From positions 124,001 to 188,000 of the forward strand of contig RDZE01000015.1 in the NCBI GenBank assembly GCA_004293905.1: a stretch of DNA of 64,000 bases. Direction: 5' to 3'. The stretch is from Cytophagales bacterium (GTDB lineage: Bacteria > Bacteroidota > Bacteroidia > Cytophagales > Microscillaceae). Of this stretch, positions 9,501 to 16,313 are shown piece after piece. The translations under genes and the position numbers were made by a program. A model generated the notes under the pieces. That model saw only the letters and a program-made list of their open reading frames with translations, did no database searches and had not been told where the DNA came from. Within the stretch, counting starts at the first letter, position 1, and every line of letters begins with the position of its first letter.

Positions 9501-11611
9501 CTTCCAAAAGACTCCTACAACAAACACAAGCCCAAACCCAAATACTACAAAAAAGAGAAGAGCAACTCAGCCAAACCATCACCGAAATTACTGCTTTGCA
9601 AATAGAAATGCAGCAGAAAACAGCCGTATATGAAAGCTCACGCGACGCCATTATGCTCCTCGATGAAGACCTCTCTATCATAGATTGTAATGAAGCTACC
9701 TTAGCCTTATTTATTTATAGTAGCAAAGAAGAAATCATTGGCAAATCTCCTATTGACCTCTCTCCTACCCTACAACCTAACGGAAAACCCTCTGCCGAAA
9801 TAGCACTTAGTAAAATACAAAGGGCTTTTGAAAGGGGTTCTAATTTCTTCGAGTGGCAACACCAAACCCAAAATGGCGACACCTTCGATTGTGAAATACT
9901 TTTGAGCTATTTCGAGCACAAAGGCAAAAAACGACTTGCCTCCACCATACGCGACATCACGGAAAGAAAGGCACAAGAAGCAGAAATGCTCAAAATTAAC
10001 CAAGAACTGAGCGCGACAAACTCCTTAGTAGAGCAACAAAAAGCAGAAATAACCAGATCATTACAAGACCAAAAAGACATCAACGAGCAACTCGCCGCAC
10101 AAGAAGAAGAAATGCGAATGAGTATGGAGGAACTTGTTACGACACAAGAGCAAATGACCAAAACCCAAATAGAGCTCGAAGGACAAATGCAAGCCATTAA
10201 CAATAGTGCTATTCTAAAAGTAGAATTCGACCTACAAGGAAAGGTGCTTTTTGCCAACCAAGCCTTCTTAGAACTATATGGCTACGAAAATGATGAGAAA
10301 GATAACCTGCACCATAAAATTTTCTGCGACCCCCTCTATGCTGATTCTTTTGAGTATGAATTTTTCTGGGAAGCACTTCTAAAACAAACCTCACAAGCAG
10401 GTGAATACCAACGTTTTAAGAAAAATGGTGAAATCGTATGGATTAATGCGCTTTATACACCTGTTAAAAATGAAACAGGAGAAGTGTACAAAATCATTAA
10501 ACTTGCTTTTGACATTACTAACGCGAAAAAACTTTTGGCAGAAACACAAGAGCAAGCTGAGATTTTAAGAACGCAAGAAGAAGAAATGAGGCAAAATGTA
10601 GAAGAACTTTTAGCCACACAAGAAGCCTTAGAACAGAATAAGCGCGAAATGGAGATGAAGAATAAAAAACTTGAAGCCAATGAATCTATTCTGAAAAAAT
10701 CTTTCGAGAAGATGAAGCAACAAGAACTCGCGCTCAAACAAAACTATGAAGAACTACAAAGCCAAGAAGAAGAACTACGCCAAAATATGGAGGAACTACA
10801 AACTACTCAAGAAGCCCTCCGACAACAAAGTTTAAAAATAGAAGTTAAAAATAGACTCATTACTGCAAGTATCAAATATGCACAAAATATTCAACAAGCA
10901 ATCCTGCCCGAAAATATACGCATATTGACCTACTTGAAAGACATATTCGTAATTTTTAAACCTAAAGATATTGTTTCTGGCGACTTTTATTGGTTTGCGC
11001 AATCGGGTAAGTACAGCATCATTGCTGTAGTAGATTGCACAGGACATGGCGTGCCGGGTGCTTTTATGAGTATGATTGGCAACTCTTTGTTCAATGAAAT
11101 TGTGAATATTTCACGCATCACAAGCCCCGCCAAAATATTGGAAATGCTACACATTGGAATCAGAACGCGCCTAAAACAGGAAAATAATAGCAATAACGAT
11201 GGCATGGATGTGGTGCTTTGCTCTATAGAAAAATTAGACAATGGAGAACGCAATGTCATTTTCGCTGGCGCAAAAAGACCCCTCTATTGCATACAAAACA
11301 ATGAGATGATTATACTAAAAGGTGATAGAAAAAGTATTGGTGGTTGGCAACAAGAAGAATATAGAACTTTTGAAAACCAAACCATTGTACTCAAAGAAAA
11401 TGATTTACTCTATCTTAGTTCCGATGGTATGATTGATAACCCTAACATAAAGCGCAAAAAATTTGGTGAACAACGGCTTTTAGACATACTTTTAGCTAAT
11501 CATAACAAATCTTTGGAAGAACAAAAACTTCTTTTGGAAAAAGCCTATGAAGAGCATCAGGGCAAAGTAGAGCAAAGAGATGACATTACGGTTTTGGGTA
11601 TACGCCTCTAA
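6587..11611 (+). CDS. Giant sensor: beta-propeller, Y_Y_Y domain, PAS repeats, SpoIIE-type phosphatase
   Basis: A 1674-aa protein. Signal peptide ~1-26; two-component-regulator-type propeller repeats ~45-640; Y_Y_Y domain ~690-760; membrane span ~765-785; coiled coils alternating with three PAS domains (~860-970, ~1010-1125, ~1190-1305); a long coiled coil; then a PP2C/SpoIIE-like serine phosphatase domain ~1440-1674. Phosphatase motifs visible: FKPKDIVSGDFYW, VDCTGHGVPGAFMS and the terminal QRDDITVLG, which carry metal-binding Asp residues. The propeller architecture is that of hybrid two-component sensors, but the histidine kinase is replaced by a phosphatase, so the output is probably dephosphorylation of an anti-sigma-antagonist-like or other phosphoprotein. 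No partner is encoded next to it. Converges with murF-alr. Confidence 0.88.
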   Translation: MKSKCIKYFINLFLFSLLLFSQSWGQGNQFNFLEHRGLPPIKNYTPDVYKAEPENWAIAQDNRGIMYFGNENGLLEFDGVTWNLLLEGSLVQSLAVDKKGRLYVGKVGELGYLSTDEQGNAKYISLLDKLPSKYRSFKEVWQIVITEDNRVIFQTSTTLLIWQNERFLVVEQTEANHNFHKIFIVKNRVFIRAWSDGLLELKGGHLYLVSEGEKFAQERIDVMLPYDDDKILVVARNQGIYLWDGNHFTLWQTEADEFIKTSQVYRGFLLTNQYFVIGSYQNGFIIINKEGKMMLHLNKNKGLADNTIADLEVDKHNNLWLATLNGIIYVNVNSPFSIIDEREGLTGKISNIIFNNNNLYIGTSLGIFVKDWNKNNINWQSDKNQDIILIPQSNYNNTLFSIENDVVIGGNLDEFFALVNKIMTNKVKVINALGIAKIRGKENLYLATERGSMWLFEIINGNITKKNKIEGFSDEVNGIVQGEGNSFWVFFEKSGRGVRRIVLNEEFTKIVAQVEYNKNNQLPDDLGNNVFYIDGKIIITTKKGLYEYNPQSQKIQPETEWSKYLEDFKDKHITYFTKDKQGNLWFIADSKILELQKEKQYKLNTNNFKKIEKPSYILPIDAQNIIFVAQGKIWHYKYQKQIDESYQFEVFFRRIGLLTVGTNHNIYNGFDLQKAQKYFEAEEHSFRFVFASNFYSDIEHIQYSYKLENFDEQWSEWDSRNEKDYTHLPAGTYTFKVKARNIYGIQTKEIQYTFSIASPWYTTWWALSIYFIVTVSLGYLVLRINTLRLEVQRRKLQEKVDLQTQEIKTAQKELEKTLLIEKEQKEILQTQEEEMKQNMEELMTTQEEMAKTQAELYGQLNAIHNSPILQAEYDTEGRIISANPSYVELFKTNENDKIIGASIKDILDSNYTQSEPFQELEKALKAGKALFGEFKNIRKDGKVIWLNSSYSPIKDKNETLVKVIQLAFDVTTSKRLLQQTQAQTQILQKREEQLSQTITEITALQIEMQQKTAVYESSRDAIMLLDEDLSIIDCNEATLALFIYSSKEEIIGKSPIDLSPTLQPNGKPSAEIALSKIQRAFERGSNFFEWQHQTQNGDTFDCEILLSYFEHKGKKRLASTIRDITERKAQEAEMLKINQELSATNSLVEQQKAEITRSLQDQKDINEQLAAQEEEMRMSMEELVTTQEQMTKTQIELEGQMQAINNSAILKVEFDLQGKVLFANQAFLELYGYENDEKDNLHHKIFCDPLYADSFEYEFFWEALLKQTSQAGEYQRFKKNGEIVWINALYTPVKNETGEVYKIIKLAFDITNAKKLLAETQEQAEILRTQEEEMRQNVEELLATQEALEQNKREMEMKNKKLEANESILKKSFEKMKQQELALKQNYEELQSQEEELRQNMEELQTTQEALRQQSLKIEVKNRLITASIKYAQNIQQAILPENIRILTYLKDIFVIFKPKDIVSGDFYWFAQSGKYSIIAVVDCTGHGVPGAFMSMIGNSLFNEIVNISRITSPAKILEMLHIGIRTRLKQENNSNNDGMDVVLCSIEKLDNGERNVIFAGAKRPLYCIQNNEMIILKGDRKSIGGWQQEEYRTFENQTIVLKENDLLYLSSDGMIDNPNIKRKKFGEQRLLDILLANHNKSLEEQKLLLEKAYEEHQGKVEQRDDITVLGIRL

Positions 11612-11617
11612 TCATTT

Positions 11618-14116
11618 CTAATTAGTATAAAAAACCCTTTTTACTCTATCACTTATATTTGTTAAAAGCTCGTAAGCTATTGTATCTATAGCCTTTGCCA
11701 TCTCAATGATAGACACTTCTTTGCCAAAAACAATGACTTCATCGCCTTCTTTAGCGTCTATACCTGTAATATCGACCATTGTCATATCCATACAAACATT
11801 TCCTATCACAGGGGCATACTTACCTTGTATAAATACTTTGCCTACTCCTTGGCTAAATTTGCGATTATAGCCATCAGCATACCCTATAGCAATGGTAGCG
11901 ATGCGCATATCGTTGATGGCAACGCCTTTTCGTCCATAACCCACTGTTTCACCCGTCTTGATGTGTTTTATCTGAGAAATAATGGTTTTGAGCGTACCTA
12001 TAGTTTCTAATTTACTCTGAAAAAGGCTGCCACTTTCTACCCCATAAAGCCCTACACCCAAACGTACCATATCATAATGGGCTTCTTGAAAACGAACAAT
12101 ACCCGCCGAATTGAGGAGGTGTTTCCAAAACTGTATTTGAAGTGTTTCAGAGATGCGCTGAGTGGTGTGCTCAAATAGTTGTATTTGTTGGCGTGTATAA
12201 GCATCGTTTGTTTCTTGGTCGGCGGCGGCTAAATGGCTGAATACTGTTTTTATTTCTAAACCTTTGGCAATATAGGGCGCAAGCAGTTCCATAAGTTTGG
12301 TGATTTCTTCTTCTTCTTTTGCCATAAAACCCAACCGATGCATACCTGTATCAAGTTTTAGGTGTATTTTGGCTTTGAAGTGTGGCTCTTTTTGCCATTG
12401 ATGGTCATAAAAATTAAGGTATTCTTTGAGTATTTTAAAGCTATAAATTTCGGGTTCTAAATCGTAGCGAAGCATTGCGTCAAAACTCTCTTCGGCACTA
12501 TTGAGCACCATAATTGGCAGATGAATACCATTTTCGCGCAGGAAAACCCCTTCATCGGGATAGGCTACTGTGAGATAATCTACTCTATGAAATTGTAAGA
12601 AATGTGCTATTTCGGCACTGCCACTCCCATAAGCAAAAGCCTTGACCATCACCATGAGTTTGGTATTTGTGTTTAGCAGACTGCGATAGAAATTAAGATT
12701 ATGCGCCAAACTATCTAAGTTGACTTCGAGCACCGTACCGTGTATTTTGTATTCTAAGCGTTTTACGATTTGTTCAAATTCAAATTTTCTTGCTCCTTTG
12801 ATGAGTACTGTAGCATTGGCAATGCGCCTAAAATCGTATTGTTGCAAAAATTCGGCAGCATTTTCATAAAAGAGGCAATTTTGATTAGTAAAAAAATGTT
12901 GGTATTGTAGTAAATCTGTGCCAATGCCTATAAATTCTTGAATGCCTTTTTTTTGTACCAATTGGGCTATTTCTTCGTACAAGAGGCTTTTATTTTGTAC
13001 GGCTTCGGGCAAATCGGAGAGGATAAGAATATGCGTATTTTTTTGTTGTTGTTGATTCAAAAAATCTAAAGCAACCTGCAATCCTGCTTTATCGTTGTTG
13101 TAAGTATCGTCAATCAAGTAAGAGTTATGAATACCTTGTTTGAGCTCGAGGCGCATGGAGGGCTTCTTCAGTGTGAGAAGCGATTTGTTGATGTTTTCTT
13201 CTGAAATACTCAAGTAAAGCATCGTAACAATACAATGTGTTGCATTTTCGATGGAGGCTGCATCAGTGAAAGGCAGTGAAAAATGATAGGTATGTTTTTG
13301 ATACTGGAGTTTTATATCAGTTTGTTTGGCATTGGTTTCTATTTTTTGAATATGCACTGTAGCCCCTTTGGTTCTTGACCAACTAATGAGTTGTGTGTTT
13401 TGATTGAATTTTTCTTGAATGGTTTGCTCTAATAAAGGATAATCTTTGCAGTATATTATGGTGGGGCAATGTTCAAAAAGTTTGAGTTTTTCGTCTATTT
13501 TATTCTGCAAAGAACCAAAATTTTCACTATGCGCCGTACCTATGTTCGTAAAAATGCCAATCGTAGAGGCTATAATGGGAGCTAATTTTTCTATCTCGCC
13601 TGCTTGTGAAGTGCCTGCTTCGAAAATGGCTAAGTTGTGCCATTCGTTCATCTGCCATACAGAAAGAGGCACTCCTATTTGTGAATTATAACTTTTGGGA
13701 CTTTTGACTATTTTGTAATGATTGGCTAATAAATGTGCGAGCCATTCTTTGATAATTGTTTTTCCATTGCTTCCGACAATTCCTATGGTAGTGTAGTCAT
13801 ATTGTTGTCTGTGGTAAATGGCTATTTTTTGGAGTGCTTCTATGCTATTAGTAACTTGTATTATATTGGCATTTCTGTATTTTTGGTACTGTGCTATGGG
13901 CTCTTCGATGACAAAATTTTGGATACCTTGTTTGTATAATTCATCTATGTAGTGGTGTCCATTGTGTCTTTCGCCTTTGATGGCAAAAAAAAGGCTCTGC
14001 TCAGGGAAAGCAATTTTACGACTATCAGTCAGTAAATGTACGATAGGCGATTGTTTGCTACGGAGTAGAAAATTTTGGCTCTCTACGATGTTGGCAACTT
14101 CTTGAATAAATAGCAT
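11618..14116 (-). CDS. murF-alr: Bifunctional MurF ligase / alanine racemase
   Basis: An 832-aa fusion typical of Bacteroidota. Residues ~1-455 are MurF (UDP-MurNAc-tripeptide:D-Ala-D-Ala ligase): ATP loop 'GIVGSNGKTIIKEWL' (~107-121) and family motif 'YNSQIGVPLSVW'. Residues ~460-832 are a PLP alanine racemase: 'MVKAFAYGSGS' has the PLP Lys (~492), and 'VGYGRKG' supplies the second catalytic Tyr. The protein both makes D-alanine and adds D-Ala-D-Ala to the peptidoglycan precursor. The ligase half has GNGK-type SNGKT rather than the commoner TGSNGKT, within normal variation. It starts 1 nt after the methyltransferase stop, so it is the last gene of a tightly packed operon. Confidence 0.93.
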   Translation of the reverse strand: MLFIQEVANIVESQNFLLRSKQSPIVHLLTDSRKIAFPEQSLFFAIKGERHNGHHYIDELYKQGIQNFVIEEPIAQYQKYRNANIIQVTNSIEALQKIAIYHRQQYDYTTIGIVGSNGKTIIKEWLAHLLANHYKIVKSPKSYNSQIGVPLSVWQMNEWHNLAIFEAGTSQAGEIEKLAPIIASTIGIFTNIGTAHSENFGSLQNKIDEKLKLFEHCPTIIYCKDYPLLEQTIQEKFNQNTQLISWSRTKGATVHIQKIETNAKQTDIKLQYQKHTYHFSLPFTDAASIENATHCIVTMLYLSISEENINKSLLTLKKPSMRLELKQGIHNSYLIDDTYNNDKAGLQVALDFLNQQQQKNTHILILSDLPEAVQNKSLLYEEIAQLVQKKGIQEFIGIGTDLLQYQHFFTNQNCLFYENAAEFLQQYDFRRIANATVLIKGARKFEFEQIVKRLEYKIHGTVLEVNLDSLAHNLNFYRSLLNTNTKLMVMVKAFAYGSGSAEIAHFLQFHRVDYLTVAYPDEGVFLRENGIHLPIMVLNSAEESFDAMLRYDLEPEIYSFKILKEYLNFYDHQWQKEPHFKAKIHLKLDTGMHRLGFMAKEEEEITKLMELLAPYIAKGLEIKTVFSHLAAADQETNDAYTRQQIQLFEHTTQRISETLQIQFWKHLLNSAGIVRFQEAHYDMVRLGVGLYGVESGSLFQSKLETIGTLKTIISQIKHIKTGETVGYGRKGVAINDMRIATIAIGYADGYNRKFSQGVGKVFIQGKYAPVIGNVCMDMTMVDITGIDAKEGDEVIVFGKEVSIIEMAKAIDTIAYELLTNISDRVKRVFYTN

Positions 14117-14117
14117 A

Positions 14118-14891
14118 TTATTTCTTTTTGCAGAGATAAATTATTTCTTTGGCGGGTAAGGCGTATTTTTGTATGCGTTCTGTGGGTAATTTGAGCGCGA
14201 AATCATCTTCTATTACTTCAAATCCTCCTTTTCGGAGTCTTTCGGCATAGTCTTGTCCGTAGAGTCTTACGTGGTCTTCTTGCCCAAAGGCTTTGAAACG
14301 TTCGGTGGGTTGGGTGATGGTAGGGTCTTCGTAGGTAGTTTGAAGTCCTTCTTTCATAAAAGGTACTTGAATGATAGCCCAACCTTGTGGTTTGAGCACA
14401 CGGTTGATTTCGGACATGGCTTTGATGTCGTCTGTTACGTGTTCCATGACGTGGTTGCAGAAGGCTACATCAAAACTATTTGCCTCGAAGGGCATTTCAT
14501 GAATATCCATTTTCACATCGGCTAATGGTGATTCTAAATCGGCGGTAGTATATTGTAGGTTGTTCATTTTTCGGAATCTACTGATGAAACAACTTTCAGG
14601 AGCGATGTGCAAAACTTGTTTTTTTTGCTGAAAGAAATCTGTTTTTTCTTGTAAATACAACCATATCAGGCGATGTCTTTCTAAGGCTTGGCAATTGGGA
14701 CATAGGGCGTTGGGGCGGGCGGCTTGCCCACGTCCATAGGGTATGAATTGTCGGAATTGGCTCTTGCAAACGGGACATTCTACACCTTTTCCCCAATAGA
14801 ACCAACCCAATATTTTAAGTGCTATGGGGCTTAGTAGTTGCAAATATTTACGGGGAATGAACCTAATAACAAAACTGATGATGCGTTTCAT
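14118..14891 (-). CDS. Class I SAM-dependent methyltransferase with N-terminal Cys motif
   Basis: A 257-aa protein. After a hydrophobic/basic N-terminus there are two CxxC pairs (CPVCKSQF ~39-42 and LCPNCQALERHR ~65-72), suggesting a small zinc ribbon. The methyltransferase_11-type domain follows: 'VLHIAPESCF' (SAM loop), 'TTADLESPLADVKMD' and 'FDVAFCNHVMEHVTDD', with 'EINRVLKPQGWAIIQVPF' as the later motif. The substrate is unknown. It lies between a lipoprotein gene and murF-alr with single-nucleotide gaps on both sides, so it must be co-transcribed with them; a cell-envelope substrate is possible but not shown. Confidence 0.82.
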   Translation of the reverse strand: MKRIISFVIRFIPRKYLQLLSPIALKILGWFYWGKGVECPVCKSQFRQFIPYGRGQAARPNALCPNCQALERHRLIWLYLQEKTDFFQQKKQVLHIAPESCFISRFRKMNNLQYTTADLESPLADVKMDIHEMPFEANSFDVAFCNHVMEHVTDDIKAMSEINRVLKPQGWAIIQVPFMKEGLQTTYEDPTITQPTERFKAFGQEDHVRLYGQDYAERLRKGGFEVIEDDFALKLPTERIQKYALPAKEIIYLCKKK

Positions 14892-14892
14892 A

Positions 14893-15489
14893 TTATAATT
14901 GTTTGAAGCTACGAATCATGGCTTTTATTTCGCGTTGGGCATCGATTCGTTTGGATTGTGTCCAAGCTAAAATTTGATAAAAATGGGTTTTACTTTCTAC
15001 AATTTGTAGGTAATAAATATAGTTTTCTTCATTGACAATGCCTGTGATATAACGCCCGTAGGTATAAAGGTCGTTGATACGCTCTCGGACGGGCTCGCTG
15101 GGTTTGGGTTCTCTGAATCCTTTTATGATATTGTTGGTAGCATAGTTGAAGTGTGTGTCCATCGTATAGTCTTGGTCTAATTCGGATTTGGCATCGGCTA
15201 TAACGATGATGTATACGTCTCTATCAGAGTTGGCATATTGTAAGAGAGCATCTCCATTGAGATTGTCTACTTTGTCTAAATAAGTAACTAAGCCTATGCT
15301 GAAAAGGTTTGCTACTTTTTCTTCGCGCAAATCTACGCGTATGGTATCTTCTTCTTTTTGGGTTTCTTGTTTTTTTACTTTTTGGGTTTGCTTTTTTTCT
15401 TCATTTTTATTACTACTACAAGCAAAATATGTACTTAGACAAAATAGTATTGCAAAAAGACGTAAAATAGGTAGGGAGTAGGGTTTCAT
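14893..15489 (-). CDS. Lipoprotein, paralogue of the adjacent upstream lipoprotein
   Basis: A 198-aa protein with a signal peptide ending in a lipobox-like 'TYFACSS' (Cys ~24), then a Lys/Glu/Gln-rich linker (~28-52) and a compact C-terminal domain (~55-198). The domain shares its plan with the product of the gene at 15553-16185: 'GDALLQYANSDRDVYIIVIADAKSELD' here corresponds to 'NASFQYSNNKKELYLIVIDESKEELE' there, and both end with 'QILAWT...IKAMI.SFK.L'. No known domain is recognised. First gene of the lipoprotein-methyltransferase-murF-alr unit. Confidence 0.72.
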   Translation of the reverse strand: MKPYSLPILRLFAILFCLSTYFACSSNKNEEKKQTQKVKKQETQKEEDTIRVDLREEKVANLFSIGLVTYLDKVDNLNGDALLQYANSDRDVYIIVIADAKSELDQDYTMDTHFNYATNNIIKGFREPKPSEPVRERINDLYTYGRYITGIVNEENYIYYLQIVESKTHFYQILAWTQSKRIDAQREIKAMIRSFKQL

Positions 15490-15508
15490 TATTTCTAAAA
15501 AGATATGT

Positions 15509-15540
15509 AAAACCTATAGATTTTTACGTCTATAGGTTTT
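15509..15540 (-). terminator. Intrinsic terminator between the two lipoprotein genes
   Basis: A perfect 12-bp stem (AAAACCTATAGA and its complement) with an 8-nt loop, flanked by T-runs on both strands. It lies after the 15553-16185 gene on the minus strand and would separate it from the murF operon. Confidence 0.7.
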
Positions 15541-15552
15541 TTTATGGTAAGA

Positions 15553-16185
15553 TTATAATTCTTTGAAAGAGTTAATCATGGTTTTTAGGTCAGCTATGCC
15601 CGATTTATTAGAGGTGAGTGTCCAAGCCAAGATTTGATAATATTGTTTGTCTGTTTTTACGATTGTGAGTAAATAAGTAACAGCGATGTTGTTGAATTTG
15701 CCTGTAACCGTTCCTTGCAAAGTTTCATAGTTTTTAATTTGTAATTTTTCGGGTTCGGCAGCTTTTCCATCTTTTACACCTTTTACTACATTGTCAGAGG
15801 CAAATTCAAAGTATTTTTTCAGGTTATAGCCTTGTGATTCTAATTCTTCTTTGCTTTCGTCTATTACAATAAGATAGAGTTCTTTTTTGTTGTTTGAGTA
15901 TTGGAAAGACGCGTTGTCATTAAGGTCTTTATTTTCGGTCATGTAGTCAAAGATGCTCAATGAGTAGGTATCTTTTATTTTAATTTCTTTTAATTCGGCT
16001 TTTTGCTCTGTATTTTTTTCATTCTCTGCCTCTTTGTTCTCGTTTGTTTTTTCTTCTGCTTTTGCATCTGTTTTGGCTTCTTCTGTTTTGGTTTCAGATT
16101 GTGAGCAACTTTGTAGTCCTAATGAGAGGGTAAGTAGGAATAAAATGGATAGTGCAAGGGATAATAGGCGTTGTGTATTTTTCAT
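15553..16185 (-). CDS. Lipoprotein with acidic linker, paralogue of neighbour
   Basis: A 210-aa protein. Signal peptide with lipobox 'LGLQSCSQ' (Cys ~27), then a low-complexity Lys/Glu/Ala/Asn linker (~30-65) and a domain (~68-210) homologous to that of the 14893-15489 product. The shared core has a conserved 'YSN' / 'LIVI' strand pair and a C-terminal 'YYQILAWT' stretch. Likely anchored in the outer or inner membrane by lipidation. It is bracketed by intrinsic terminators, so it is probably monocistronic. Function unknown; a recent tandem duplication seems likely. Confidence 0.72.
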   Translation of the reverse strand: MKNTQRLLSLALSILFLLTLSLGLQSCSQSETKTEEAKTDAKAEEKTNENKEAENEKNTEQKAELKEIKIKDTYSLSIFDYMTENKDLNDNASFQYSNNKKELYLIVIDESKEELESQGYNLKKYFEFASDNVVKGVKDGKAAEPEKLQIKNYETLQGTVTGKFNNIAVTYLLTIVKTDKQYYQILAWTLTSNKSGIADLKTMINSFKEL

Positions 16186-16253
16186 AAAAGTTAAAGGAGG
16201 ATATTTGATAAAATAAATTTAGTAAATGGGTACAAAATTACGATTTTAGATTT

Positions 16254-16294
16254 AAAAAGCCTCATAAAATTTTGAATATTTTAGGAGGCTTTTT
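16254..16294 (-). terminator. Intrinsic terminator of the vWA-MoxR-M23-BNR operon
   Basis: A 10-bp stem AAAAAGCCTC paired with GAGGCTTTTT, extended by AT pairing inside, just after the 16314-19088 gene. T-run follows on the minus strand. Confidence 0.75.
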
Positions 16295-16313
16295 GGTAAA
16301 AGATAATTGTTAT

